From Euptelea pleiosperma (lineage: Eukaryota; Streptophyta; Magnoliopsida; Ranunculales; Eupteleaceae): a stretch of 64,000 bases of DNA. The stretch covers positions 11,454,829 to 11,518,828 of the forward strand of contig CM068540.1 in assembly GCA_035048495.1 (NCBI GenBank), in the 5' to 3' direction. Shown piece by piece: positions 21,701 through 35,277 of this stretch. A model generated the notes under the pieces. That model did not search any database, had not been told where the DNA came from, and saw only the letters and a program-made list of their open reading frames with translations. Made by a program: the position numbers and the translations under genes. The first letter of the stretch is position 1. The number at the start of each line of letters is the position of its first letter.

Positions 21701-24700
21701 AGAGAGAGAGAATAAGGAGAGATGAGAGAGAAAGTATCAGAAAATGGAGATAAAAGTATTGGCAGAGGGTCTGGAACCCTGGTCTTCACTGTGACCATCC
21801 TCACGCTTCTCCAGTAGAGTAGACTATCATTCCTTGCTGACTCATGTGGCTTTAAACGCTTTGGTCCGTCTTTTGGTCATTGGCTCTCCTACTCTCTTCG
21901 TTCTTTGGGCCGGCCTTTTGGTCCCCTTATTCAGCCCATATTTGGCCCATATCTTCTAGTCATAGCATGTGGGCTCGCAAGTCTCGAGAATTGTCCCATC
22001 GGGGTTTCCTGCGACAGAAGAAGCGCGTAATGAGACTCTATCAGAATGACTTCATGTCTAGACTTCCGAAAATGTGTTTAATGCATGCAAATATACCATT
22101 TCGTCCAGAAAAGTATGTTCTACGCAACAAAAGAGACTCTTACGTAGAAAAGTAGATAAATAGAGCATTTTAACGTAGGAGAATGCAATAACGCTAAAAG
22201 GATAATTGCTTCAAATAAGCACTTTTGAGCGAATATCAGGCATCATGTTCCTCTGGAAGATGCGGCCTAGATGCTGGCAATTAGGACAAGTTTTGCTGTA
22301 GATGTGGGCATCTTTAAATAATGTGGGCCAGTAGAATCCGCATTGCAGAACTTTTTCTGTAATTTTTTTAGTACTGAAATGACCACCACAAGGTTGGTCA
22401 TGACACGAGGACAAGATATTGAGTTGGTCCGACTCAGGGACACAGAGACGAATGATCTGGTCAGGACAGTATTTATACAAATAAGGGTCATCTCAAGAGT
22501 AGTACTTAACTCTTGCTAGGAATTGGCTTTTGTCCTGTTTTGACCAGTGTAAAGGCATTTCTTCGGTGACAAGGTAGTTGACAATGTCAGCATACCAAGG
22601 ATTAACAGAGATAGCGAACATTTGTTCGTCTGGAAAGGTCTCATGGATGGGCTGGTTGTCGAAGGATGACTCTAAAGTCAATCTAGACAAGTGATCAGCC
22701 ACTACATTCTCAGTTCCTTTCTTATCCTTGATCTCGAGGTCGAATTCTTGCAGTAAGAGAATCCAGTGAATTAATTGAGGCTTGGTTTCTTTTTTCGACA
22801 TGAGATAACGAAGGGCTGCATGATCACTACACACGACCACCTTAGTGGCTAAGAGGTACTGACGGAATTTATCAAGGGCGAAGACTACCGCCAGGAGTTC
22901 TTTCTCAGTGGTGGAGTAATTCATTTGGGCAGAGTTAAGAGTTTTGCTCGCGTAGTAGATCACGTGTGACCTTTTGTCAACTCTCTACCCTAGAACAGCT
23001 CTTAAGGCGTAGTCAGAAGCATCGCACATCACCTTGAAAGGTAGAGTCCAGTCCGGGGGACGGATAATGGGCGCAGTAGTGAGCTCAGATTTGAGACGCT
23101 TAAATGCCTTGACACAGTCAGCGTTAAAGTCGAAAGGACTATCTTTAGCCAAAAGATGGGACAGAGGTCAAGCGATTTGAGAGAAGTCCTTGATGAATCG
23201 CCTATAGAACCCTCCGTGTCCCAAAAAGGATCGGATGTCACGCACAGACTTAAGAGTAGGCAAGGTCGAGATGATATCGATTTTAGCTTTGTCGACCTCA
23301 ATGCCCTGGTGGGAAATGACATGTCCCAGAACAATGCCCTTCTTCACCATAAAGTGGCATTTCTCCCAATTGAGGACAAGTCGTTTGTCCTGACAGCGGT
23401 GAAGTACAAGCCCTAGATGGTTTAGACAGTCATCAAAGGATGACCCAAAAACTGAGAAGTCGTCCATAAAGACTTCGAGGAATTTTTCCACCATGTCAGA
23501 GAATATGCTCATCATACACCTTTGAAAGGTTGCGGGTGCATTGCAGAGGCCAAAGGGCATGCGTTTGTAGGCAAAAGTGCCAAAGGGACAGGTGAAAGTT
23601 GTCTTCTCGTGATCCTCAGGGGCGATGGGTATTTGATTATACCCTGAGTAACCATCAAAGAAGCAGTAATAGGAGTGACCTGCTAGTCTCTCCAACATCT
23701 GGTCTATGAAGGGTAAAGGAAAATGGTCATTCCTAGTGTTGGTGTTGAGTCATCGGTAATCAATGCAGACTCTCCACCCTTTCTTCAGGCGCTGAGTTAC
23801 CATTTCCTTGTTCTCATTTTCCACAACTGTGAATCCTGTCTTTTTAGGGACGACATGAATAGGACTCACCCATTTGCTATCGGAGATGGGGTAAATGATA
23901 CCCGCATTTAACAGTTTAAGGACCTCGTCTCGGACTACTTCCTTCAAGACGGGGTTCAACCTCCTCTAGTGATCACGAGAGATTTTGGATTCATCCTCGA
24001 GATAGATGTGATGTTGGCACACCGAGGGGTTTATGCCTCGAATATCCTCTATAGTCCACCCTATCGCAGATTTGTGCTCATTGAGCAACTCAAGAAGTTT
24101 CTTACATTCACTTGCAGACAAAGCGGAAGCAATAATCACAGGGTAGGTTTCCTTAGGACCAAGATAGGCATAGGAAAGATCTATGGGAAGAGGTTTGAGC
24201 TTCAATGTTGGAGCAGATGGAGTTGAAGTAGGTGTCACAAAAGACACGGATTGAAGAGGTTTGATTTCAGTAGGTAAAGGAAGGATAGGTTCTCTGGCCA
24301 TGGTTATCAGAGGCTCGAACTCGATGAGTGGAGCGGGGATCTCTAGTAGTGGAGCAGTCTCCAAAAGATATTGATATTAGAAATAGCTGACTCTGTTGCA
24401 AAGTCAGCCCCAAAGTGTGCTAGACACTATTTAAGAATATCTTCGGTGGAGTCCGTGATTAGACTCTCAACGGCACACATTTCATCGGCTACATCGCGAT
24501 CGGCATCCTGTTGCATTAGACAAAAGATATTGACCTCAGCTTTGAGGTTTCTGAAAGCAATGGACATGTTTCCATCCCGGCACCCGATGTGTGCATTCGC
24601 AGTGGCAAGGAAAGGATGGCCTAAGATGACCAGAATGCGGTTATCCTGACACGGCTCGATGTAGAGAATGATAAAGTCCACGAGATAATAAAAGTCAGCG

Positions 24701-27069
24701 ACTTTTACTAGGACATCTTCAATGATTCCTCTTGGAATCTTGATGGACTGATCAGCCAATTTGAGGGTTACATTGGTAGGCTTCATATCTTTCAGTCCTA
24801 ACTGCTGGTATACCGAGAATGGTATGAGGTTAACGCTAGCCCCTAAATCTAGCAAGGCAGTGCAGCTAAAGTTGTCTCCGATTTCACATTGGACAGTTGG
24901 GCTACCTGGATCCTTGTGTTTGATCACACTGTTGCGTTGAATGAACGTGGTAGCTTTTTCTGCCAAGAAGGCAGCTTTGGGTACATGTGTACGCCACTTG
25001 ACTGTGCACAAGTCCTTGAGGAATTTGGCATAGGAGGGGATTTACTTGATAGCAAAAAGGAATGGGATATTGATCTGGACGTCTTTAAAGACGTCTAAGA
25101 TCTCTGAGAATTGCTGATCCCGCTTATCTTGGACAAGTCTGTCCGGGAAGGGAGGCTTTACTCGACAAATGGATTTGTCTTTAGCCTTCGATTTCTGCAC
25201 AGGGATATCTGATGTTGGTGCAGAGGTAGAAGAAGCAGAGGTAGGATTGGTACTAGTCTCCTCTGTACGAGTGATGGGTGCTTGAGATGGCACCGGCGGT
25301 GGTTGGACTCCCATGTCCACAGTTTTTCCAAATCGTAGGGTGGTTACAGCTTGCACCTCCCCTTGACAATTCTCATTCTAGCTTTGAGATTGGGAACCGA
25401 TCTCATATACTGCTCCTTTGGCATTTCCTTTTGGGTTAGCGATGGGTTGGCTAGGGAAGATGCCTTTAGCTTTCTCAACTTCCAGGTTGCCTAAGCGTTG
25501 CTCTAGACGAAGCATGGATTGCTGTTGCTGTTGCTTTAGGCGTTGCATAGATTGAGTAATGAGTTGAGCTAGAAGGTCCTCGATACCGGGTTTGGGGGCC
25601 AACTATTGAGGGGTAGCTAATGGGAGCTGAGGCACCAATTCATGACTCGAGCTCATCGGGGCATTATAGTTATAGGCTGAAGAATTAGTTGGGACAATCA
25701 ATTGGTTCTGAAAGGTCTGTGGGACTCTTTGCTGATTCTGAAATGTGCTCGATTGTCCAGAGTATTGACCCTGTTGGAACTGCTGGTTTTGAGTAGATGG
25801 GTACTGACTCTGCTGGTATTGTCCCTGATTGAATTGCCTATTGGGTTGATTGAACCTAGGAGGATACATACCCTGAGGAGGACGCGGAGGTTGAGCTTGT
25901 GGTTGAGTAGACTGAGGCCTCCAAGAGAAGTTAGTGTGATTTCTCGTGTTAGGATGATAAGATTGACTATACAAGGTCTGAGTGGGTGGTTTGTATGTGC
26001 TGAAAGCACAAACTTCTTCCTGAAGAGGATTAGACCATCCTTCATTCAAAGGACAATGGTCAGTAGTATGGGAGGGTTGCAGACAAAGGGTGCAGGATTC
26101 CATAGGGCTCTCGTATCCCACATGCATGACTGGGGTGGATTGTTGAGTAGGCTTTTGTACTGACACAGCCAGTGCCGAGACGGACTTGCTCAACTCTTGA
26201 ATGACAGATCGAAGCTCAGTATCAACTGTAGCATCATGTCCCTTGGTTGTCCTTTGGACCGAAGTGGTTCGACTAAACTCTGAGTCAGTCGTCCAATGTT
26301 GAGAGTTTTCTCCTAACTCTCCCAAGAATTTGTATGCATCAGTCGGAGTTTGGTGCAAGAATTTTCCCTGGCACATTGACTCTACCATGGTTCGGGACTC
26401 ATCAATAAGTCCCTTATAGAAGACGGGGACAAGATTGCCCTTATCGATGCTATGGTGGGGACACTTAGTCAGGTAGTCTTGGAATCTATCCCACGCTTCG
26501 AAAAATTTCTCATCGGACTTCTGTAGAAAGTCCTGGATGAGTTGCTTCATTTGGTTGGTCCGAGTCATGGGGTAGAATTTAGACATGAATTTGCCCACCA
26601 ACTCTTTTTAACTACTGATTGAATCAATAGGTAGGGAGTAGAGCCAATCTGAGGCTCGGTCTTTGAGCGAGAATGGGAAAACTCGCAGACAGACATTGTC
26701 ATCATCAAGGTTCTGATTCTTGAAAAGTAGGATGACATGTTGGAATTCCCTAATATGGGAATATGGGTCTTCCCTTGGGAGACCACGAAAGGTTGGCAGC
26801 ATTTGGATCGTCTGTGGCCTGATCTCAAACTGTATTGCCGTAGTAGGTGGGAGAATAATGCAAGTGGGCGGATTAGCAGAGATAGGGGCGAACGTCTCGA
26901 TAAGAGGTCGTTCGACTGCCATGACTACAAAGGTAGTAGTACTAGGGGAGGCGGGTGGGGAAAGAGAGGGGGAAGAATTCAGTAGAGGATCCACTGTAGG
27001 TACGTGATTCTCAGATCGAATCAAGCGTTTGTTCGGACGAGTCCAAACGGGCATACGCTGATGAGGCAA
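18729..27069 (-). pseudogene. gag-pol: B gag-pol pseudogene, split by solo LTR C
   Basis: This is the same polyprotein as in A on the opposite strand: capsid-type gag (26608-27069 and 25603-26601, including the CCHC knuckle), linker, protease with DLGAS (24427-25011), RT with FMDD (23168-23698), RNase H (22493-22963), integrase finger (about 22244-22480) and integrase core to the end (18729-19673). In-frame stops lie at about 26608, 25603, 25378, 25042, 24427, 23966, 23750, 23168, 22990 and 22493. There is a one-base deletion near 24380. Compared with A, six stops are CAG or CAA to TAG or TAA, two are CGA to TGA and two are at tryptophan codons. C interrupts the integrase at 19674-22238, right after the RNMMP motif. 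It cannot make a working product. Confidence 0.9.
19674..22238 (-). mobile_element. C: solo LTR of the Athila family, inside B's integrase
   Basis: In plus orientation it begins TGAAAGTAGG and ends GCGAATATCA, the complements of the family's LTR ends. It is flanked by GGCAT at 19669-19673 and 22239-22243. No internal sequence is present, so it is a solo LTR left by recombination between the two LTRs of an inserted element. Inside are the CT-rich leader (as GA-rich sequence), one clear GGAGTTGC hairpin (20761-20787), a near-perfect 24-bp palindrome (about 21268-21292) and the candidate intron signals. The ORFs here are low-complexity. Confidence 0.95.
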
Positions 27070-28738
27070 ACTCTATACTTGGCAAAAAGTTGCCAAAGAG
27101 GAACACTATCCTAAATGATGCACACCAAGCACAGATAATCCTATTGTAAGCAATCAGGATATATTTTAGGAATTATCTTTGTTAGTTTTGGGGCTAGAGT
27201 AGATTATGATAGTGGGCGGACCACTGGTTTATCTTTTAACCGCCGGACTCACTGGTTTGCACTCAGAGGTTCTCACCAGGCTACACTCTTCAGAGCGAAT
27301 CTTTTAGTACTAACTCTAGTTAACAACAAGGCAATCCGAAGCCTAGACAGACGTGCGGCACAATGGCTGACTTAAGTACGTCCTAGACTAACCGGATTGG
27401 TCAAGTGGATAAGAAGAGTGTTCCCTCGGGTTAAGCTAGGGTTGATGTGTGTTCCTAGTCCACACGCAACTAACCGCCGAATAGTCCAAGATGCCACGTT
27501 GAGCTCAGTGTACTTGAGTAGCAGGGACTTATGGGTGTGTTAGACAACAGGGACCCACGCTCGTGGTCTTATTTCGATTGGATGTTAAGCGGGTTCGCTT
27601 TGTGTGGATTTTTCCTCGAACACCGGGCTAATTGGCTCTACTTCTTGATTCTTTCTAATTAAATAGAGCCTTGGGATCAAATCAGATGGAATGATGAGGT
27701 GGGTGATGAAATCCCACCAGTTTCAATTTGGAGCTGGGCCTGCTCTCTTAGAGTTGATTGATTAACGGCCACGCCACATAAGTCGAATAATATGTATGCG
27801 AAAGCAAATAGACAAGCGGCAACGATTCACCCAAATTGCTCTGTATCGCACTCAAGGCGAGGATAGAGACTTACCTCCCGTGGGTCACGCCACGGGGTCG
27901 CCTCCGTGGGTTAGGGAGGGGTATCCTAATGGGCTTGGGCCCGACTCCACCTCTTTGAGCTTTCGCTCCCTACCCACACTGGATCGTGTTCCTACAGAAA
28001 CAGTTAGATTGCACGGTCGAGGTATATGGGATTCTATTTGGAAGATCCTTGCCTTTTTAGGGTTCACTGAACAAGCACTGGATTTAGGCAAGTTTTTTAA
28101 TTAATTTCCAAAGTCGAGATGGGGCGAAATTTAGGAATTCCCAGATTGGAAAATACCGAGATTGGAAAGTTTCCCAAACTGTGGAGATCTTCCAAGAAAG
28201 ATTTGATTGCGAGATCCCTTACAATTTTGGGAAATTTCCTAAAATTGAAATTCTGCTAGATTTGGGGTTTTTCCTTTTGCAGACTTTTCCAAATTTGGAA
28301 GATTTCTAAAGATAGAAATTCTTCTAAAGAGGAAACTTCTAAGAGGGGAAACCCTAATTAAGCAGAGTTTCAAGATTTTGGAATCTTTCCAAAAATCGCA
28401 AATCCTTGATTGGTGATTTCTAAAAATCTGCAGAATATAAAACCCTAATTTTTTTTTGAATTTTGAATTTTTTGGTATTTTCCACTTAATCTAGGGTTTT
28501 TAAAAAACCCTAGAACAAGATCTAGCAGTTATATGGAAAGCAGTAAAATTCCTAAATTATTACAAATTGCACTCGGCCTTCCGAGGCATTAAAAATAGTA
28601 ATTTAAAAACTGCTAAAAATCACTAAAAACCAAAAATAGAAAGTTTCCCGAAAAGGTCAGGCTGTCCAAATTGAGCAGCTTTTCACTTCAGCAACTTTCC
28701 AATTTCGTCTTTACGTCCTTTTTCGCACTCCCGTACAC
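27070..28738 (-). other. B leader
   Basis: This is the reverse complement of A's leader, including the CTCGG hairpin (about 28570-28585), the GGAAA/TTTCC-rich part (28090-28400) and the hairpin plus GTAAGT donor (about 27869-27900). No gene is supported. Confidence 0.8.
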
Positions 28739-28757
28739 CCGAGCGGCAGCGGCGCCA
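28739..28757 (-). other. B primer-binding site
   Basis: The complement of TGGCGCCGCTGCCGCTCGG lies two bases from the LTR end at 28760, identical to A and H. Confidence 0.8.
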
Positions 28758-31700
28758 TTTGAAACTAGGTTTTTTCCGCGTCGTTGGTTACGAAAACCCT
28801 AATGTCAACAAGATTTGTAATTTGATCCGAATTTTAATCTTGTAAAATATGCAATTTGTATAGGGATTCGTGTTGGATGTCGATCCGCACTCGGGGTTAG
28901 TTTGCGCAATTTGAACAAATAAAATGATGGATTTTTTTTTCTAATGATGCTGGAAGGGTGAGAATGATGATCACGGGATTAAAACATGATTGATTTTATG
29001 AATTTTTAGAGAGAGAAAAGACTAAAAGAAATTCTACTAACATGAAGACTACAAACAACCTATGAAATCAAATCAACACTTTCATTAAACTAATATCCTC
29101 AAATAAAAAAAAATCAACTAATAACAAAATAAAATGAATAGTAAATTCATTCAAATGAGAAAGTCGATTACACGCCTTGAAGTAAATCAAATAAAACTAT
29201 GCTGAAAACAAAACAATCTTACCTAATGGAGATGAATGGAGCAATTGGTGGTTCCTACCACATTCAAGCCAATGGAAAGGATGGATGGGGGGATGGTAAG
29301 CGATGGAGGCGGCAACTATTTTGCTTTGGGTGGTAGAAGATGTGGACTGGTGTGGGCGTTGAGATGGTGATGATGGAGTTCGGTGGTGCGTGCGGTGGCT
29401 TGGTGCAGCAACGAAGAAGGAGATGAGGAAAAAAGAGGGGGGGGCTGTCGTGCACACCAGCAGGTAGGAGGCTGTGGCTGGTTTGATGGTGGACGGCTGG
29501 GGCAAGGCTGTGGAGGCAGTGAAGGAGATGGAGGAGAAGGGCCATGGTTTGGACAGGTGAGCTCCTCTTTCCACTCTTCTCCTCTTCTTTCCTCTTTTCT
29601 TCTCTTTTTTTTTCTTGGCTTTTTTTTCTGGTTTTCTTTTATGCTTCACACCATTAGAGGAAGAAGACGGTGAGGTGTGAGGTGGTTGTAGAGGTGGAAA
29701 GTGCAGGTTGCAAGGAGTTGCAGGTGCTAGGATGGCGTCTGGAGATGGCAGCAACGAAGGTGAAGTCATGGAGGGAGGCTTGCTGGTGAGAGATGAAGTG
29801 GGTGGTGGTTTGCAGGTCCGACTGGTGATGATGGTGGTGGTAAGGGGCGGTTTGCAGTCCGTTGAGAACCAGGTAGGGGACAATCTTCCCTTCTCTTTCT
29901 TCTTTTCCTTCTATTCTCTTTTTTTTATATTTTTTTCTTTATCGAGGCTAGGGTAGAGAGAGAAAGATGAGAGAGGAACGGCTGTGAGATCCTTCTCGTC
30001 GGCTTTAATGGTGCTTGCCGGAGTTGCAACCTGCAACTCCGGTGATCTTTTTTTTTTTTTTTTTTTAAAAAAACACGGTAAAGGAAGTAGGAAAGAAAGA
30101 GAAGGGATCTCGTTTGGGGGGTTGATGATGGCTGGGTTTTAGTTTCCTCCCAAGAGAAAATGTGGAGAGAATGATAGGGGAGTGGAAGATGAGAGATATG
30201 GCTCCAAATTTTTGGAACGTGAGTGGGGGGGGGGGGTTGTCTTCTCTTTCCTCCTCTTTTATATGAGGTGAGGGGTAACGGCTGGGTTTCTATTTTTCAT
30301 TTAAAACATTTAGGGTTTCCAAAAAAACCTCAACGGCATGGCTCCCTTCTATTTCCAACCCTTTCTTTTGAATCCAACGGTTTTCCTTGTGGACCCATGC
30401 TCCCTATTTTTCAATACAAAAACTTTTGTTTTATAAAGCATTATCTCTTTCCTTTTTCAAAGAAATTGTTTCTTGGTTTTGGAAAAATATTCTTTCTATT
30501 TCAAACCATTTTTAATGCCGAAGGTGTAATACCCCGAACTTTCGTTCTAGGGTATTACGGTAAATTCACCTAAGAATGGAAACCTAAACCTTTTTTCAGA
30601 CTTCTATTATTATTTTTATGGTTTAATATAATGCTTGAGTATGTATGTTTAATTTGGTTTTATTCTGACAACTTTGAAAAAACCTGCTATTTTTGAAACT
30701 CACACTTGAGGGCTAAATTCTTGCTAAAAATAATGAACTATAACTTGCAGGGGACTTTTTCTTTCCCCAGCTAACATTCTAGAACTTTTATACAAAAATT
30801 ATTTTGTGGGCCCGAGACTCCAAAAATATTCCTATTTTATCCTTATCAACTTATCTGTGAAATTTGGAAGCTTTCTTGATAGATGAAAACCCTAGCGGGA
30901 GATTTCGGGAGATTTTGACAAAAATAGTATTTTCGTAATTTTTGAACTTTCTAGTAATTCTTATATTTTTAAAAAATAATATTTAATTATATTTTATTTA
31001 TTTAATAGGCGTGTGGGACCCGCGAATCACTTTCGGGTCATTCCAATGTCATTTGACACTTTTCTAGGGTTTTGAACATTTTTATGATTTGTGTGTGTGA
31101 CATGTGTCAATACCTTATTGTATGGACTTTTAAATTATATAATATAGTTTGATTGAATTAATTTATAATTATTTGTGTTATGATTGTTGGGTGGGGCCGT
31201 ATGGCCGATCTAGAAGCCTTTTGGGCTTAATAATATTCTTAAATAAAGCCTATTGTTATATATGGGCCTTGGGCCCATTTCTAACCCATTAGTAGTGTAA
31301 AATATAAATTTTTGAGGGTTGAAAAAGTCATCCCTTTGATAGTTACGAATTTCAACAGAATAGAAATCCTAATCCTTCCCTAAACCTATTTATGAAAACC
31401 CTAAAGCTTTAAAAGCTTTCACAAACCCAACTCCATTGAAGAATAGAAAAAGCTCCATTAAACCTTCATCCGGGCACCGATCGCACTCGAACAAGAAGAG
31501 AGAATTGACGGGGACTCCGATTAGAAGAACATACTCCGAGGAGAGGATGATCCGACGACTTTCAAATTTGAAAAAACTTTTGATTTTCATTAAAGTTCAA
31601 GAAACCTTGAGGTAAGTGTGTTTGATCTATCCTATACTTGTTTTTCTTCAAGATTTTGTTTCTTTTTCATTAGATAATAGTTGATACTCATTATAAATTA

Positions 31701-31829
31701 ATTTTAATAATATTTACTTTATTCTTATTTGGTTGATCTCTATTTTGGGCCACCATGATGGGTTTGGCTATTGTTTCTTTTACACCTATAACGGATGACT
31801 ATATTTTTTATCATTTTCGTTGTATTTTT

Positions 31830-32860
31830 ATAATTTAAATATTTTTATAATTATTTTTTCTAAATACCTCTATGAATTTATTTTTCAAAACCATTTAGTT
31901 TGTATTTTTCTGATTTGTATTGATTAAGTTATGATTTTTCTAAGTTGTTGGGCTTTATAAAATAACCCAGAATTTCAGATTTTACACGGTCCACTTCACT
32001 TGGGATTTCGATCTATATTTCTAATCTAAATATTTTTCTAATTATTTCTCATGGATAACTCTATAAATCTAGTTGATTATGTTATGATTTTTCTAAGTTG
32101 TATGACTTTACCAAAAAACTCAGAATTTCAGATTTTACACGGTTCAATTCACTTGAAATTTCAATCTATATTTTTAACCTAAATATTTTTCTAATTATTT
32201 TTCATGGATACCTCTATCAATTTAGTTTCTAGAACCTTTGAGTTTATATTTTTTTGATTTGTATTAATTAAGTTATGATTTTTTAAACGTGCTGGACTTT
32301 TCTGTAAAACCTAGAATTCTAGATTTTACACGGTCCACTTCACTTGAGATTTCGATCTATATTTTTAATCTAAATATTTTTCTAATTATTTTTCATACAT
32401 ACATCTATCAATTTAGTTTCTAGAACCTTTGAGTTTGTATTTTTCTAATTTGTATTGATTAAGTTATAATTTTTTTAAATGTGCTAGACTTTTCTGTAAA
32501 ACCCAGAATCCCAGATTCTGTCCGACCCACTTCATTAAGGGTTTCAACCCATATTTTGAATCTAAATATTTTTCTATTTCTTTTTCCTAATACCGCCTTA
32601 AATCTAGTTTCTATAACATTTGAGTTTGTATTTTTCTGATTTGTATTGATTAAGTTATGATTTTTCAAAGGTGCAGGACTTTTCTGTATCCCGGATTCTG
32701 TCTGGCCCAATTAATTAAGAGTTTTGACCTATATTTTGAATCTGAATATTTTTCTATTTATTTTTCTTTAAAACCTCTATGAATCTAGTTTTTTAAATCC
32801 ATTGAGTTTATATTTTTCTAATTCATATTTATTTAGTTATGATTTTTATAATGCAGTATA
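31830..32860 (+). repeat. Tandem repeats within D, about 160-190 bp
   Basis: About six diverged AT-rich units share TCTAAATATTTTTCTA, then a CCTCTAT..AATCTAGTTT block, a GTATTTTTCTGATTTG block and GATTTTACACGGTCCAC. They start near 31844, 32024, 32180, 32367, 32559 and 32740. Confidence 0.75.
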
Positions 32861-32944
32861 TTTTTTGTAAAAAATCTATTAATTGTTCGTGGTTCGGACA
32901 TGATTATTAACTATTAAGGTTTTAACCTTGTTGTTTGACTAAAC

Positions 32945-33396
32945 CCTAGTTGGTTTGACCTATACCTGTATGCATGGGGATCCCACCCATGTGTCTTGGA
33001 TCTCTCATAGGGTTCGGCCAAGTGTCTTGGATCCCTCTTTAGGGTTGGACCTTTTGTTATGGATCCCTCATAGAGTTCGGCCATGGCGTGTTGGATTCTC
33101 TTGCGATTTTCACTTATATTATTCATCGATGTTGATTGTGATATTTGGTTATGTCTTATTGACTATTATGCCTAGATGGTTCGACCTATACTTGTATGCA
33201 TGGGGATCCCACCTATGTGTCTTGGATCCTTCATAGGGTTCGGCCAAGTGTCTTGGATCCCTCTTTAGGGTTCGACCTTGTGTCATGGATCCCTCATTGG
33301 GTTCGGCCATGGTGTGTTGGATTGCCTTGTGATTTCCACTTATATTGTTCATCCGTGCTGATCGTGACCTTCGGTGTTTATTTTATGTTATTCATG
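32945..33396 (+). repeat. Two 226-bp tandem units within D
   Basis: Units start at 32945 and 33171 (CCTAG..TGGTT). Both contain GCATGGGGATCCCACC and several shorter repeats of GTGTCTTGGATCCCTC and GGGTTCGGCC. These shorter repeats form a second repeat level inside each unit. Confidence 0.8.
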
Positions 33397-35277
33397 TTTA
33401 ACTCTAATTCATTCCCATGTTATCACTTTTAATGATCATGTGTTTATTTTATATTCTTATTTAAATGTTAAATACATGTGTGCATATGTCATGTAACCCT
33501 AGTACCATCTTGTTATCATACTATGATCATCACGTCATTTCATATAAAGGGTGCATAAGGGAACGGGGTTGAAGTATATTATATACGTTTATATTGGTTT
33601 TATCAATTAATCAGGGTTCGGTACCCTAGGGTGAAAGGCTCCAGACATTATTATATCCTGCAGATGGGTCAATGAGACCGCTCCCAGTGCGGGAAGGAGA
33701 TGGAGACCCTATGTGGTTATGGGTACTAGTTGCATTGGCATCCCTTACTCATCTGCATTCATCCTCATATTCATGCCATCCTTATTATACGATTGAGATG
33801 CATACCTTGATTAAAAAACTTGTATAGTATGATATCATACCATGCACACTGTTGTATTACTGGGCCTCGGCTCACGATGCTACACCGATACCATTTTCAG
33901 ATTTTAAGGAGCCGGGTACGTGAGATGATTTTGAGACGAAAGACTTCGGTGCATTCGAGGAGATCGGCGAGGATTTGAGAGTCGATCCCACACTTTAGAA
34001 AGTTGTATTTGATTATTTTATAACATTATTTATTTATTTTCACGGGCATGTAAGCCTTTGATTGAGAGCATGTTCTCACTTCTATCTCTCCACATTTAGT
34101 TGATTGATTGAATTATTTGAATTATTTGTTTCCTACATCTAGACTCTTTTTTTTACTTAATGGGTTTTCGAATGAACCTTAGTAGTCTAATTGACCTAAT
34201 TAGACCACTAGGGGACATTCATGGATCACCTCTGGGTTCGGGTACGGGTCGATCCACGGATTTTCGGGTCGTATTTGGGTATCCGGATTCGGGGCGTGAC
34301 AGAAAGTAAGATTTCCAAACCTTAATTCATTTTTCCTTCTTTTGCTGCCTATCATGGATGAAAAACTTCCCCAATCTCTATGTCTAAGATTTGGTAATCT
34401 TAAAAAAAAAATCCTTCTTCAACTCAGGCCGTTGATCATGATCATATTGGTCAAAATTTGTAGCTTGTCCTCGTGATCGGAAAATCTAAGAGATGAAAAA
34501 GATGATCATTGGATCCTAAGATAGTGAATGATGAGATGATCGGATATCGAGAGGGACGGTGGAGATCGGATGGTTGATTTAATGGCGATCAGAAGGTAGA
34601 TGGCGATGATCAGATGGATCATTGAACGGAGGAGATTGGCCAAGGTAGGCTATAGGATTGAGTGATTATGTAGGGCGAGAGGGTCGGAGATTGAGAATTG
34701 AGGATAGAGAGAGAATGGGGGTTAAGAGAGAGGAGAGAGAAAATATTACAAAAATAAAGAGAAAATGCTAGTAGAGGGTCCTGAACCCTGATCTTTGACT
34801 AGGTCTTCTGCATGCATTACCAACTGAGCAAGCACTCGCCTTGTGTTGGTTTATAAGCTTTAATCTCCTTAGTCTCTTCTTTGAGGGCTTGCCTCTCCTT
34901 CTCTCTTGGTCGTCCCTCGATTCTTTCGACTCTCTAGCTTTTCCCGTCTTTGGCCTATATCTTCTTATCCTCAGCCCGTTGGCTCTTGAGCTTTGATCCT
35001 AGGTTCTGGAAGTTGATTGTGGGCCTGCATGCCATCAAAATTTCTCAATTAGTGCTCCTGGGATAGAAAAATCGCGTAATGAGAATGACTTCGCATGTAA
35101 GTCAAATAAATGCGTATGAATGCATGCGAATATACCATTTTAACCAAAAAAATGTATTCTACGGAATAAGAGAAACTCTAACGTAGAAATATTGATAAAA
35201 ATTGTAGTTTTACGTAGAAGATTGTGACAATGCTAGAAGGATAATTGTTTAAAATAAGCACTTTTGAACGAATATCA

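Larger units (their letters stand above)
30525..34301 (+). mobile_element. D: long solo LTR of a different family
   Basis: It begins TGTAATACCCCGAACTTTCG and ends GGGGCGTGACA. TGTAATACCCCG is a common start of plant Ty3/gypsy LTRs, often chromoviruses. The flanks are GAAGG (30520-30524) and GAAAG (34302-34306), a 4-of-5 target duplication. The length of 3.8 kb is unusual. It includes two tandem-repeat regions, listed separately. No protein-coding frame is credible. Orientation and lineage are inferred from the ends only. Confidence 0.7.
1658..35277 (-). mobile_element. B: minus-strand Athila-family element, full length but dead, host of several nested insertions
   Basis: Reading right to left, B has a 5' LTR (35277-28760), primer-binding site (28757-28739), leader, gag-pol pseudogene (27069-18729), 3' noncoding region and 3' LTR (2265 leftwards). 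Elements A, C, D and E lie inside it, and the parts join in the right order once these are set aside. About 16 substitutions separate the roughly 610 bp that can be compared between its two LTRs, far more than in A. B is therefore clearly older, as the nesting requires. Its left terminus is outside the window. The right flank begins ACTAT, the expected target duplication, but the partner cannot be seen. Confidence 0.85.
28760..35277 (-). repeat. B 5' LTR, split by solo LTR D
   Basis: In plus orientation it runs from TGAAACTAGG to GAACGAATATCA. Without D (30525-34301 plus duplication) it is about 2.7 kb. It contains the conserved U5 block (complement, about 28870-28895), a candidate intron on the minus strand (29222-28839), a GGAGTTGC hairpin (about 30017-30043) and GA-rich sequence that is the complement of the CT-rich leader. 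Low-complexity frames (for example 29197-29883) are not credible genes. Confidence 0.85.

Noticed and set aside
29197..29883. Minus-strand frame of 228 codons in B's 5' LTR
   Set aside because: It is low-complexity Ser/Pro/His translation of the CT-rich leader, without homology to anything recognised.
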